In this document: in pieces, positions 7,835 to 19,228 of the stretch | Numbering within the stretch: position 1 is the first letter of the stretch | How the letters are laid out: each line of letters opens with the position of its first letter | From: Streptomyces gossypii | GTDB lineage: Bacteria > Actinomycetota > Actinomycetes > Streptomycetales > Streptomycetaceae | Assembly (NCBI RefSeq): GCF_025165795.1 | Contig: NZ_JAJAGO010000004.1 | Coordinates: 372,001-436,000 of the forward strand | Direction: 5' to 3' | DNA: 64,000 bases | Notes under the pieces: generated by a model | What the model was told of the DNA's origin: nothing | Databases searched by the model: none | What the model saw: the letters and a program-made list of their open reading frames with translations, nothing else | Position numbers and translations under genes: made by a program

Positions 7835-9423
7835 AGGCCGACCTGTGGTTCGAGATCGGCGAACCGTGCCTCGCCGATGCCGTTGACCTCACGAAGCTCG
7901 TCGACGGAGCGGAACCCGCCGCGCTCGTCGCGGTAGTCGATGATGTGCTGCGCAAGTACGGGCCCGATGCCGGGCAGGGTCTCCAGTTGCTCGGCGGTGG
8001 CGGAGCCGAGACTGATCCTGGTGCCCGTGGGGGGTGCCCCGGTGGCTCCGGGCTCCGCCCCTGGCGGCCCGCCCCCGGGGGCGGGTGCCGGGCTCGCGCC
8101 CGCCACGATCTGCTCACCGTCGACCAGGAGCCGCGCCCGGTTGAGACCCTCGGCGTCCGTGCCGGGCCGCAGCCCGCCGGAGGCCTTGAGCGCGTCCGCA
8201 ACCCGTGAACCCGGTGGCAGCGTACGAATTCCCGGGCGGCGGACCTTGCCCGCGACATCCACGATGACCCGCCCGCCCGGCCGCGCGGCTGGGCCGCCCG
8301 GGCTCGCCATGCCGCCGGGGGCGGCGGACGCACCAGTCGGCCCGGCCGACGTGCCCGGTGGATGGCCAGGTGCGGCTGCCTGTGGCGCACGGACGGTCTG
8401 GGGGCGACCGCTCCAGAAGTGGTGGACGGCGAAGCCGACCGCGAGCAGCAGCACGACCGCGAGCGCCGCGAGAGTCCTCGGCTCCACCCCGCACCTGAGC
8501 TGCAGCCAGAGCGGAAGCCGCTCCCGGACTGCGAGACTCCACCGCCCGCGCCGGGGCCTGCGGCCCGCGGGATCGGCGTCCGCGGCGGTGGTCACTGCGG
8601 TGGTCACGGCGGTGTCCGCAGCGGCGTCGCCGTCGGCCGGGCCGTCGTCGTGACCGTCGCGGCTCGGCCGGACAGCGGCGGGGGCACCTGTGCCGGGGCC
8701 GCGTGGCCCCGAGCCGCGCGGCGGACGCGGCGATACGGACATCAGGCGCCGATCCGGGCCGCTGAACTGCCCGGAGAACGTGCCGGGGTCAGTGGGATCA
8801 GCCGGGCGCGCACAGCTGGGCGCCCCGGACTGACCTGACGCTCCGGGCTGGGCCCCCGACCGCTCCCGGCGGCTTTCCCGCACCGCCGCACGGGCCGCCG
8901 AGACCGCCGCGGCGCGCGGAAGGACGCGCGCCTCCGACACCTCAGGGAGCGCCGACTCCGGTGCCGCGCCTGGACGGGCCGGTCCCGGCCCCGGGCGACG
9001 GCGCGGCACCACGCGTCGGCCCCTTCCCGGACCGCTCAGGGACGGGCGCGGACCGGTCACCGCCGCACCCGGCTCCCGCGCCGGTGGCCCCACCCTCGTG
9101 CCGGGAGGCACCACGACGAGCCAGGAGGCGTCCACCGGACCGCCGTATGCCGGTGGAGGGGAGTCATCCACGCACTGGACCGGGGCGGCGGGAGGGCACT
9201 CGCCGCAGCCCCCGCAATCACCCCTGCCGCCGCAGCCGGCCGGGGACCGCTCCGGCGGGAACAGCGCCGCCGCGCGCTGGGAGCCAGGGCCGGGCACGGG
9301 AACTGGCGCGGTGGGAGCGGCACGCGCGCGGCGGTGAAGGCGGCGCCCACCGCGCCCGGGGGCACGATGCCCGGGAGCGCGGTGACCGGGGCGGAGGGTG
9401 TCAGGTCGTGTTCGCGTGGTCAT
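7831..9423 (-). CDS. comEA: ComEA-type helix-hairpin-helix DNA-binding protein
   Basis: Up to 530 residues. A long low-complexity N-terminus leads to a TM helix (about residues 318-336, LAALAVVLLLAVGFAVHHFW), a Pro/Gly-rich linker and an SLBB-like domain (VIVDVAGKVRRPGIRTLPPG). The C-terminus has two helix-hairpin-helix motifs (LETLPGIGPVLAQHIIDYR; REVNGIGEARFADLEP). ComEA binds double-stranded DNA outside the membrane and passes it to ComEC. The start is uncertain: the ATG at 9423 has no clear ribosome-binding site, and an internal ATG at 8742 would give about 303 residues, nearer the usual length. The 4-bp overlap with comEC shows one operon. Confidence 0.88.
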   Translation of the reverse strand: MTTRTRPDTLRPGHRAPGHRAPGRGGRRLHRRARAAPTAPVPVPGPGSQRAAALFPPERSPAGCGGRGDCGGCGECPPAAPVQCVDDSPPPAYGGPVDASWLVVVPPGTRVGPPAREPGAAVTGPRPSLSGPGRGRRVVPRRRPGPGPARPGAAPESALPEVSEARVLPRAAAVSAARAAVRESRRERSGAQPGASGQSGAPSCARPADPTDPGTFSGQFSGPDRRLMSVSPRPPRGSGPRGPGTGAPAAVRPSRDGHDDGPADGDAAADTAVTTAVTTAADADPAGRRPRRGRWSLAVRERLPLWLQLRCGVEPRTLAALAVVLLLAVGFAVHHFWSGRPQTVRAPQAAAPGHPPGTSAGPTGASAAPGGMASPGGPAARPGGRVIVDVAGKVRRPGIRTLPPGSRVADALKASGGLRPGTDAEGLNRARLLVDGEQIVAGASPAPAPGGGPPGAEPGATGAPPTGTRISLGSATAEQLETLPGIGPVLAQHIIDYRDERGGFRSVDELREVNGIGEARFADLEPQVGL

Positions 9424-9515
9424 GCCGACTGACGGTAGACAGGACTCGCCGAGTCAGATGATCTTGCTCGTTTTCTGGGGACAACTCACCGGTTGTGCAT
9501 AACTCCCTCACTCGT

Positions 9516-10361
9516 TCAGTGGAGTGAGACGACCGCTCCCAGCAGCCCCGGGCCGGTATGGGCGCCGATGACCGCACCCACCTCGCTGACATGGAGAGCG
9601 GCGAGACCGCTCACCCGGCCGCGCAGCCGCTCCGCGAGCTGGTCCGCCCGCTCCGGCGCGGCGAGATGATGCACCGCGATGTCCACCGGAGCCTCCCCCG
9701 CCCGCTCCACGACGATCTCCTCCAGACGGGCGATGGCCCGGGAGGATGTACGCACCTTCTCCAGTGGGGCGATCCGCCCTCCGGCCAGTTCCAGCAGCGG
9801 TTTGACGGCCAGCGCGGAGCCGAACAGGGCCTGGGCCGCGCCGATGCGCCCACCCCGGCGCAGGTAGTCGAGGTTGTCGACGCAGAAGTACGCGGACGTC
9901 CCCTCGGCCCGCTTCACGGCGGCGGCGACCGCCTCCTCCGCCGTGCCGCCCGCGCCGGCGACGTCCGCCGCGGCGAGGGCGCAGAAGCCGAGTGCCATCG
10001 CGACCATCCCGGTGTCCACGACATGGACCGGCACCGGCGCGTCACGGGCGGCGAGCAGCGCCGCGTCGTACGTCCCGGAGATCTCCGCCGACAGGTGCAG
10101 GGAGACGATGGCTTCGGCTCCCGCCTCCGCCGCCGCGCGGTAGGCCGCCGCGAAGGTCTCGGGGCTCGGGCGCGAGGTGGTCACGGACCGCCGCTTCCGC
10201 AGCGCTTCGGCCAGCGAGCGGGCGGAGATCTCCGTGCCCTCTTCCAGCGCCTCGTCACCGAGCACCACCGTCAGCGGCACGGTGCCGATCCGGTGGGCCT
10301 CCAGTGCCGCCTGAGGCAGATAGGCCGTGGAATCCGTGAGGGTCGCGACATGGCGGGACAT
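9516..10361 (-). CDS. DegV-family fatty-acid-binding protein
   Basis: 281 residues of the DegV/FakB fold. The N-terminus has the HVATLTDSTAYLPQ strand-loop, where the Ser/Thr-rich loop holds the fatty-acid carboxylate. TTSRPSPETF and SLHLSAEISGTYDAAL, both family signatures, follow. The C-terminal GAVIGAHTGPGLLG is also typical. FakB proteins bring acyl chains to a fatty-acid kinase; no FakA-like kinase is in the window, so the physiological partner is unknown. The gene is 92 bp upstream of comEA in the same orientation. Confidence 0.92.
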   Translation of the reverse strand: MSRHVATLTDSTAYLPQAALEAHRIGTVPLTVVLGDEALEEGTEISARSLAEALRKRRSVTTSRPSPETFAAAYRAAAEAGAEAIVSLHLSAEISGTYDAALLAARDAPVPVHVVDTGMVAMALGFCALAAADVAGAGGTAEEAVAAAVKRAEGTSAYFCVDNLDYLRRGGRIGAAQALFGSALAVKPLLELAGGRIAPLEKVRTSSRAIARLEEIVVERAGEAPVDIAVHHLAAPERADQLAERLRGRVSGLAALHVSEVGAVIGAHTGPGLLGAVVSLH

Positions 10362-10452
10362 GAACTGGAGGTTATCTCCCGCCGTCCCCGGCCTGTGGCA
10401 CAGGCCCGGACGTCTGCTGTCCGGACGACTCAGCTGGTCAGGACTCAGCCGG

Positions 10453-11157
10453 TCAGGACTCCGGGGCTTCAGGTTTCACGGGGGCTGCGAGCTCTCCGGG
10501 CGCCTCGGACGCCTCCGGCTTCGCCAGGCTCACCTGGTCGCGCTCCCCCGGCGGCTCTATCGGGGCAGCTCGCCCCCGCTCCGGGGCTGCGCCGAGGGGA
10601 ACGCCTCCCGACGGCTCCTGCCAGCCCCGCAGCGCCCCCGATTCGATCTCGATCTGCTCCCGCAGCGACGTGAGGCCCTCCGCGTCGAACTGATGAGCGC
10701 GGTCCTGCGCCGCGAAGCGCAGGGAATCGGCCGACTCCCGGATGGTGCTGACACGCTTCCGCACCTCGGGAAGCCGCTCGGCGATCCGGACGCGGTCGGG
10801 CTCCCGCTCCATCAGGAGCCGCAGCTCGCCGTCGAGCTGTCGTGCGTGGTCGTGCAGCCGGTCGAGCAGGCCGAGTGCTTCGCGGAGCGAGGGGTCGCCG
10901 TCGGCACCGGCCTCCAGTGCGCGGCGGGTGCTGTCTATGGAGGAGCGCAGCTCCATCCGGACCCTGGCGACCTCGCCGACCGCACCGGGCTGCGCGGTCC
11001 TGGCCTTGAGGGTCGTCTCCTCGACCGTGCGCCGCACCTGCGCGCCGGTACGCTCCACGCCGCGCTTCACCGCCCGCACAGTCTTGACCGCGGCCACCAC
11101 GCCGAGGGTCACGCAGACCACCACGAGCAGAGCCAGTACGCCGATGACGAATTCCAC
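10453..11157 (-). CDS. membrane-anchored coiled-coil protein of unknown function
   Basis: 234 residues. One N-terminal TM helix (about 3-25, VIGVLALLVVVCVTLGVVAA) is followed by a long charged helical region (about 60-175), rich in heptad-like Leu/Arg/Glu and consistent with a coiled coil. A Pro/Glu-rich tail ends PVKPEAPES. No enzymatic motif is visible. It lies between leuS and degV in the same orientation. In topology it resembles small Streptomyces cell-envelope scaffolding proteins, but that is only resemblance. Confidence 0.8.
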   Translation of the reverse strand: MEFVIGVLALLVVVCVTLGVVAAVKTVRAVKRGVERTGAQVRRTVEETTLKARTAQPGAVGEVARVRMELRSSIDSTRRALEAGADGDPSLREALGLLDRLHDHARQLDGELRLLMEREPDRVRIAERLPEVRKRVSTIRESADSLRFAAQDRAHQFDAEGLTSLREQIEIESGALRGWQEPSGGVPLGAAPERGRAAPIEPPGERDQVSLAKPEASEAPGELAAPVKPEAPES

Positions 11158-11294
11158 CCCGTACTCCTTCGTCCGACAATGGCGGCCTTGGTTGCTGCTC
11201 TTCCGGCCCCGGTTACTGGCTCCAGCGTAAACGGGCGGGGCCGGTCCGGGGTTCCGTACGACCCGGACCGTCCCCTCGCACCGCCCCGTAGGGG

Positions 11295-14222
<2,928 letters not shown>

Positions 14223-14262
14223 CGTCCTCAGGGCTCCATCGGTCGTCTCTGCTCAGGAAATG

Positions 14263-14287
14263 AAAAATCCCCTCGCACAGGAGGGGA
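14263..14287 (-). terminator. intrinsic terminator in the leuS leader (attenuator)
   Basis: Read on the minus strand this is TCCCCTC, a 6-nt loop, GAGGGGA and then five T residues: a perfect 7-bp GC-rich stem with a U-tract. It lies 41 nt upstream of the leuS ATG and 41 nt after the leader-peptide stop. A competing hairpin (14302-14320, GACCCC/GGGGTC arms) sits between leader peptide and terminator. The placement inside a gene's own leader is diagnostic of transcription attenuation. Confidence 0.85.
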
Positions 14288-14328
14288 CGCCGCGCCGATC
14301 CGACCCCGCCAGCGGGGGTCAGAACTGA

Positions 14329-14367
14329 TCAGCGCGGCTCGCTAAGCAGAAGGCGTACGGCACGCAT
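14329..14367 (-). CDS. leuS leader peptide MRAVRLLLSEPR
   Basis: A 12-codon ORF, ATG to TGA, with three consecutive leucine codons at positions 6-8 (CTT CTG CTT). It lies about 107 nt upstream of leuS, followed by alternative hairpins and an intrinsic terminator. Ribosome stalling at the Leu codons when charged tRNA-Leu is scarce would favour read-through into leuS. Shine-Dalgarno complementarity upstream is weak (GAG). The peptide is read directly; the regulatory role is inferred from the classical leader architecture. Confidence 0.7.
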   Translation of the reverse strand: MRAVRLLLSEPR

Positions 14368-14434
14368 GCGCTCAGGGTACCGCAAGGGCGGGCACCGCCC
14401 GTAGGTAGCGGGACACCCTCGATGAAAGAGAAAC

Positions 14435-14458
14435 GGGCCGCCCACAGGGGGCGGCCCA
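14435..14458 (-). terminator. terminator of the tRNA-Ala gene at 14509-14581
   Basis: GGGCCGCC / GGCGGCCC arms form a strong hairpin on the minus strand, followed by a T/C-rich tail (GTTTCTCTTT). It lies about 50 nt downstream of the tRNA and separates it from the leuS leader. Confidence 0.7.
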
Positions 14459-14508
14459 CTCGAATGGCCATGAAAACCACAGCAGGAATCGCTGCGGAGT
14501 TCACACTG

Positions 14509-14581
<73 letters not shown>

Positions 14582-14771
14582 AAGACTTGGTCCGCGCGCA
14601 AGACGTGGGCAGGGGCACTGTCAGTGAATCGGCAGTCGCCCTGCGGCGTCCCCGCTGCGGCGATGCCCACTCTACACGTCCGCCGACGCGCTCCGCCAAA
14701 TACTTCTGGCCGACAGGGGCACCTGTACGGTCGGCGCGTCCGCCGCCGCCCGCCCCCACCGGGAGACGCCC

Positions 14772-16151
14772 GTGAGTACTACGCACCTGTCGACAGCCGC
14801 TCAGAGCGCCTCAGTGCGGGCGGGGTCGTATCTGATGCGGCGGCCCACGGCGACGGCGGCACTCCTGTGCCTGCTGTCCTTCACCGGCTTCTGGATCGCC
14901 CAGCGCGCCACGGACGTCTCCATGATCGACCTCATGGTGTACCGCGCCCAGGGCTGGACGGTACGCAGCGGCGAGGACCTCTACTCCCTGCGCGCCACTC
15001 ACGCGGACCTTCCCGCGACCTACCCGCCGTTCGCCGCGCTGCTGTTCACACCGCTCACCCTGCTCGACGTAGCCGAGATGCGCACCGCGGCAACAGTGAT
15101 CAATCTGACTCTGCTGACCGCGCTCATCCACCTGTCGCTGCGACTGGCCGGCCGGCCGCTGAGCATCCCTCGCCCCGCCGCCACCATGGCGCTGGCCTCC
15201 CTGGCCGTCTGGTGCGAACCCGTATGGACGACGCTGCGCTACGGCCAGGTCAACCTGCTGCTCGCCGTACTGGTCCTGTGGGATCTCTCCCGGTCGCCCC
15301 GGCACCGATGGGTCGGCGTCGGCATCGGCATCGCGGCAGGCATCAAACTCACGCCCGCACTCTTCGCGGTCTTCCTCGCCCTGTGCGGCGTCGTACAGGG
15401 GTGGCGGCGGCTGCGCCGCACCAAGAACGCCGACGCCCTGTGGAACCCGCGGCTACGGCAGGCCGTCGTCGCCACCGCCGCCTTCCTGACCACCGCCGTC
15501 ATCTCCGCTGCGCTGCTGCCACGGGACTCCCACCAGTTCTGGACCGACACCCTCTTCACCACCCAGCGGATCGGCAGCCCGGAAAGCACCGCCAACCAGT
15601 CGCTGACCGGGGTCCTCGCCCGGCTGCTGCACACCGGGCAACCCGACAGCGCGGCCCTCGTGCTCACCGCCCTCGCCGCGACCGTCGGGCTCGCCACCGC
15701 CGTGGCCGCGGCCCTCGCGGGCCCGCGCGGCCTCCCGCACGCACCTGCCTGGGCCGCGCTCGCCTGCGCCGCCACCGCCCTGCTGATCAGCCCGTTCTCC
15801 TGGTCACACCACTGGGTCTGGTGCGTCCCGATGGTGCTCCTGGTGGCCACCGAGGCGCTGCGCCGAGGCTCCCCCGCCTGGTGGTGCGGGGCAGGGGTAG
15901 GGGCACTGCTGTTCTGCTCATACGCCCTGTGGTGGGTACCCAACAGCTTGCCGCACTCCCCCCGCGTCGAGCTGCGGCAGAGCCTCGACCAGATGCTGCT
16001 CTCCGCCGTCTACCCCTTGGCGGCGACCCTCTTCCTGACGGTCACCGCGACGGTCTCCCTGCGGGCGCTGCTCGCCGGGCGGGAGCCAGGGGCACGCGCC
16101 AAGCGAACGGTGCCCGCAAGGGAGGCCGATCAGGCCGTGGCGAAGGAGTAG
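14772..16151 (+). CDS. GT87-family integral membrane glycosyltransferase (mannosyltransferase type)
   Basis: 459 residues with about ten hydrophobic helices. Family signatures for polyprenyl-phosphate-mannose-dependent GT-C enzymes (DUF2029/PimE-like) are the early acidic loop DLMVYRAQGWTVRSGEDLY, then ATYPPFAALLFTPL, and IAAGIKLTPALF. It probably mannosylates a lipid or glycan on the outer face of the membrane; the acceptor cannot be told. The GTG start has GGGAG about 8 nt upstream. Its last 22 bp overlap the convergent small gene at 16130-16363. Confidence 0.9.
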   Translation: MSTTHLSTAAQSASVRAGSYLMRRPTATAALLCLLSFTGFWIAQRATDVSMIDLMVYRAQGWTVRSGEDLYSLRATHADLPATYPPFAALLFTPLTLLDVAEMRTAATVINLTLLTALIHLSLRLAGRPLSIPRPAATMALASLAVWCEPVWTTLRYGQVNLLLAVLVLWDLSRSPRHRWVGVGIGIAAGIKLTPALFAVFLALCGVVQGWRRLRRTKNADALWNPRLRQAVVATAAFLTTAVISAALLPRDSHQFWTDTLFTTQRIGSPESTANQSLTGVLARLLHTGQPDSAALVLTALAATVGLATAVAAALAGPRGLPHAPAWAALACAATALLISPFSWSHHWVWCVPMVLLVATEALRRGSPAWWCGAGVGALLFCSYALWWVPNSLPHSPRVELRQSLDQMLLSAVYPLAATLFLTVTATVSLRALLAGREPGARAKRTVPAREADQAVAKE

Positions 16152-16363
16152 AAGCGTTTCAGCGTGCAGTGCTCGTCGAGCAGGCGGCCGTAGATCGGCT
16201 CACCGTCCAGCTCACGATATGTCTCGATCGGGTCGCCTTTTATGATGAGCGCCCGTGCGCATTCCTCGCACCAGTACTGGAACGCGGTGTTGACGGGCTC
16301 CATGTCCCGGACGACCGGCGTGCCACTGCCGCACCAGTCGCACTTCCGGCTGTGTGCGCCCAT
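16130..16363 (-). CDS. small Cys-rich (zinc-ribbon-like) protein
   Basis: 77 residues reading MGAHSRKCDWCGSGTPVVRD, with a second Cys pair in YWCEECARALIIKGD. CxxC...CxxC spacing of about 24 residues suggests a zinc ribbon. The C-terminus is charged and without an obvious domain. It begins 6 bp after the start-proximal neighbour's stop, so the two small zinc-ribbon genes form one unit. The gene ends inside the 3' end of the convergent GT87 gene. Confidence 0.75.
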   Translation of the reverse strand: MGAHSRKCDWCGSGTPVVRDMEPVNTAFQYWCEECARALIIKGDPIETYRELDGEPIYGRLLDEHCTLKRFYSFATA

Positions 16364-16366
16364 CAG

Positions 16367-16483
16367 TCAGCTCCAGGTGTGGCCACAGGCCGTGCACACG
16401 TAGGAAACTCCTCCATTGTCGCCGAGCACCTGGGCGATGTTCGATGATCCACAAGCGGGGCACTGCAGGAACGTCGCCGGCAT
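16367..16483 (-). CDS. 38-residue zinc-ribbon protein
   Basis: ATG at 16481-16483, TGA at 16367-16369. The protein reads MPATFLQCPACGSSNIAQVL and continues to VCTACGHTWS, giving two CxxC pairs 20 residues apart. This is the minimal zinc-ribbon layout seen in small nucleic-acid-binding or transcription-associated proteins. AGGGAGG is about 12 nt upstream of the ATG. It lies directly upstream of the 77-residue Cys-rich gene. Confidence 0.7.
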   Translation of the reverse strand: MPATFLQCPACGSSNIAQVLGDNGGVSYVCTACGHTWS

Positions 16484-16567
16484 CGCTGCTGCGCCTCCCT
16501 CAGCCCCGCCCCCCTTTTCCCGGTCGTCACGATTCTGCCACGTTCTTCCCGTCGGCAGGAGCCCCGG

Positions 16568-18043
16568 TCACACACGCCTGCGTACGAGTCCCCCGACTGC
16601 GCCGAGGACCGCCGTCAGAGCGAGCGCGAGACTGGTCGTCCCGATGGCCTCGGAGGAGGACCCGGTGGCCTCCAGACGGTTGAGATAGAGGGTGCCCAAA
16701 GTGGCGACCCCCAGGAGCATGCCCAGTTGCGTCACCGTGGTCAGCAGCCCGCTGGCGTCGGCCGCCTCCTGCGGGCGTACGGAGCCGAGGGCGCGGGTGA
16801 GCGTCGGCCCGTAGCCGAAGCCGAGACCGGCACCGACGCCGAGGAAGGCGGCGTACAGCCACACCCCGCCGTCTCCACCGTCCCGGAGCAGCTCGCCCAT
16901 CGCCGCGTACGAGACGGCGGCCAGCACGAAGCCACCCGGCACCGCCAGCCGCAGGAGCCGCTCCGGGAGCCGCTGCCAGAGCATCCCCACCGTGCCGAAG
17001 GCGATCGCCGTCGGAAGGAAGGTCACGCCGGTGCGCCAGGCGCTGTAGTCCAACCCCGTCTGCAGATGGAGCGAGAGCGCGAAGAGCACGCCCGCGTTCA
17101 GCGCCATCACCAGACCGATGCGCAGCACCGCCAGCGGTATGCCGGGCGCCCGCAGCACCTTCGGCGAGATCAGCGGGGCTCCGCCGCGCCTGGCGAGACG
17201 CTGCTCGTAGAAGGCGAAGACGGCCAGCAGCACGGTGCTCGCCGCGAGCGACAGCCAGCACCACAGCGGCCAGTCCCGCTCCTCCCCGAGTACCAGGGGG
17301 ACGGTCAGGAGGCCGACGGCGGCGGCGAGCAGCAGCAGGCCGGTCACGTCCAGGCCGCGGGCGCGGTCCTCCGTACGGGCCGCCTTCTCCTCACGGGGCA
17401 GCACCCGCGTTCCGAGGATCAGCAGGAAGGCGCCGATGGGGACATTGACCAGGAAGGCGGGACGCCACCCGGTGCCGAAGAGGTCGGCGCTCACCAGGAC
17501 GCCGCCGATGATCTGCCCGGCCGCCGCCCCGGTGGCGATCACGGCGGCGAAGGCACCGAGGGCGCGCGCCCTGGACGGCCCGGTGAACGTGCGCTGAATC
17601 AGGCTGAGCACCTGCGGCATCATCAGCGAGGCGCCCGCTCCCTGGACGAAGCGGAAGGCGATCAGCTGGCCGGAGTCCCCCGCCAGGCCGCAGGCCAGGG
17701 AGGCGAGGGTGAAGACGACGAGGCCCTGGAGGAAGAGGCGACCATGGCCGAACCGGGCGCCCAGTCTCGCTCCGGTGATCAGCAGCACCGCATAGCTGAT
17801 GGTGTAGCCCGCCAGGATCATCTGGAGCCCGCCACCGGAGGCGCCGAGGTCGGTACGGATGGTGGGGGCGGCGACGTTGACGATGAAGATGTCGAGGAGA
17901 GCCATGAACTGGCCGGTCAGGACGGTGAAGAGCACCCAGCCACGGCGGATGTCAGTGGCGGGGCCTTTACTGGCCGCAGGGCTGCCGGCCTCAGGGCTGC
18001 CGACCCGGTCGGCAGCCGAATCGGAAGGAAGGGTCTGGGTCAT
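16568..18043 (-). CDS. MFS transporter, DHA2-type (14-helix) drug exporter
   Basis: 491 residues from the ATG at 18041-18043; the open frame extends further upstream but into the promoter of the divergent regulator. Helix 1 carries the DHA2 motif ALLDIFIVNVAAPTI, and the loop 2-3 motif appears as GARLGARFGHGRLFLQG. Helix 5 has the antiporter motif C (GAAAGQIIGGVLV). It exports a small molecule by proton antiport. It is transcribed divergently from an XRE regulator 104 bp away, which probably controls it. Confidence 0.9.
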   Translation of the reverse strand: MTQTLPSDSAADRVGSPEAGSPAASKGPATDIRRGWVLFTVLTGQFMALLDIFIVNVAAPTIRTDLGASGGGLQMILAGYTISYAVLLITGARLGARFGHGRLFLQGLVVFTLASLACGLAGDSGQLIAFRFVQGAGASLMMPQVLSLIQRTFTGPSRARALGAFAAVIATGAAAGQIIGGVLVSADLFGTGWRPAFLVNVPIGAFLLILGTRVLPREEKAARTEDRARGLDVTGLLLLAAAVGLLTVPLVLGEERDWPLWCWLSLAASTVLLAVFAFYEQRLARRGGAPLISPKVLRAPGIPLAVLRIGLVMALNAGVLFALSLHLQTGLDYSAWRTGVTFLPTAIAFGTVGMLWQRLPERLLRLAVPGGFVLAAVSYAAMGELLRDGGDGGVWLYAAFLGVGAGLGFGYGPTLTRALGSVRPQEAADASGLLTTVTQLGMLLGVATLGTLYLNRLEATGSSSEAIGTTSLALALTAVLGAVGGLVRRRV

Positions 18044-18146
18044 GCCAACTAGCCTGTGCGCAGGGCGGTACCGGTAACGAGAGCCCCCTGATACGGGTAC
18101 TGACAGCACCTGGCACAGCCTGACCGCCGGCGTGAGGATGGGAGGG

Positions 18147-19028
18147 ATGACGTCGATGACAGCACAGCGGCGCAGGCCCGAGCTTGCCGCGTTCCTGCGC
18201 AGCCGCCGCGCCCGCGTCACCCCCGCGGATGTGGGGATGCCGCCCGGGTTCCGCAGGCGTACGCCCGGCCTGCGGCGCGAAGAGGTCGCACAGCTCGCGG
18301 GGGTGGGGGTCACCTGGTACACGTGGCTGGAGCAGGGGCGTCCGATCAACGCCAGCGCCCAGGTGCTGAACGCCGTGGCGGGCACCCTGCGGCTCGACCA
18401 GGCCGAGCGGGAGCATCTCTACCAGCTGGCCGAAGTGCCCTTCGCGCCGGATCCCGTGCCGCACCCGGTGAAGATAGGCGAGGAGTTGCAGGCCGTACTC
18501 GACGCGATGGATCCGCTCCCCGCCGTGATCTACAACTCGCGGTACGACATCCTCGCCACCAACCGCGCCTATCGCGGGCTGTTCCGCATGCCCGACGGGC
18601 GTCATCGGGGCCGCAATGTGCTGTGGACGCTCTTCACCACTCCCCTGCCGGGCTGCCCGCTGGTGTTCCGGGACGACGAACTGCCGCTGATGGTGGCGAC
18701 GCTGCGCGGAGCGTACGGGCGTCATCTGTGCGTGCCCGCCTGGGAGTCGTTCATCAGGCGCCTGTCCGACGCCAGCCCGGAGTTCGCCCGGATGTGGGCA
18801 AGCGGCGATGTGGTGCCACCGGGCCCGCGCGTGAAGACCTTCCGGCACGAGGCGGCGGGTGAGATCAGGATGTCCTCGGTGTCCCTGGCGGTGAACGGGA
18901 TACCGGAGGCCCGGATCGTCGTCTACACGCCGAGTGACGAGGAGAGCCGGGAGAACCTTGCAAAAATCCCGCCTCCTGAGGAGGCGGGATCAGAAGCGGT
19001 GACCGCGAATCCGGCTGTGCTGCTGTGA
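18147..19028 (+). CDS. XRE-family regulator with MmyB/MLTR-type ligand-binding domain
   Basis: About 293 residues. The helix-turn-helix (about 15-80) contains the highly conserved RRTPGLRREEVAQLAGVGVTWYTWLEQGR, seen here in pieces at 18260-18348. The C-terminal PAS-like domain has the signature NSRYDILATNRAYRGLF. Starts at 18132, 18138, 18147 and 18156 are possible; GAGG and GGGAGG sites favour 18147 or 18156. Such regulators usually repress an adjacent transporter or oxidoreductase, here the divergent MFS gene; a TACCGGTA palindrome (18069-18076) lies between. The last codons run through the terminator of the facing tRNA gene. Confidence 0.88.
   Translation: MTSMTAQRRRPELAAFLRSRRARVTPADVGMPPGFRRRTPGLRREEVAQLAGVGVTWYTWLEQGRPINASAQVLNAVAGTLRLDQAEREHLYQLAEVPFAPDPVPHPVKIGEELQAVLDAMDPLPAVIYNSRYDILATNRAYRGLFRMPDGRHRGRNVLWTLFTTPLPGCPLVFRDDELPLMVATLRGAYGRHLCVPAWESFIRRLSDASPEFARMWASGDVVPPGPRVKTFRHEAAGEIRMSSVSLAVNGIPEARIVVYTPSDEESRENLAKIPPPEEAGSEAVTANPAVLL
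18962..18990 (-). terminator. terminator of the second tRNA-Ala gene
   Basis: ATCCCGCCTCCT / AGGAGGCGGGAT form an uninterrupted hairpin (18966-18990) followed on the minus strand by a five-T tract. It lies 45 nt downstream of the tRNA and inside the coding sequence of the convergent XRE regulator. Confidence 0.85.
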
Positions 19029-19035
19029 ATCCGAG

Positions 19036-19108
<73 letters not shown>

Positions 19109-19228
19109 GCGCCCTCCGGCCCCTTCGGAGCATCTGCCCTCCGGCGCCGTGAACGAGAAGAATCGTAACCGGTGCCGGGGCTGATTGAGAAATCGGCCCG
19201 CCACCGCCCTGGCCGGGTCAGTTGCCGG

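Noticed and set aside
5735..7886. Long plus-strand frames opposite comEC
   Set aside because: Low-complexity Arg/Gly/Ala sequence, no ribosome-binding site; comEC is the real gene.
14223..14400. T-box riboswitch upstream of leuS
   Set aside because: No T-box sequence or specifier-loop architecture seen; the leader peptide and terminator explain the region better.
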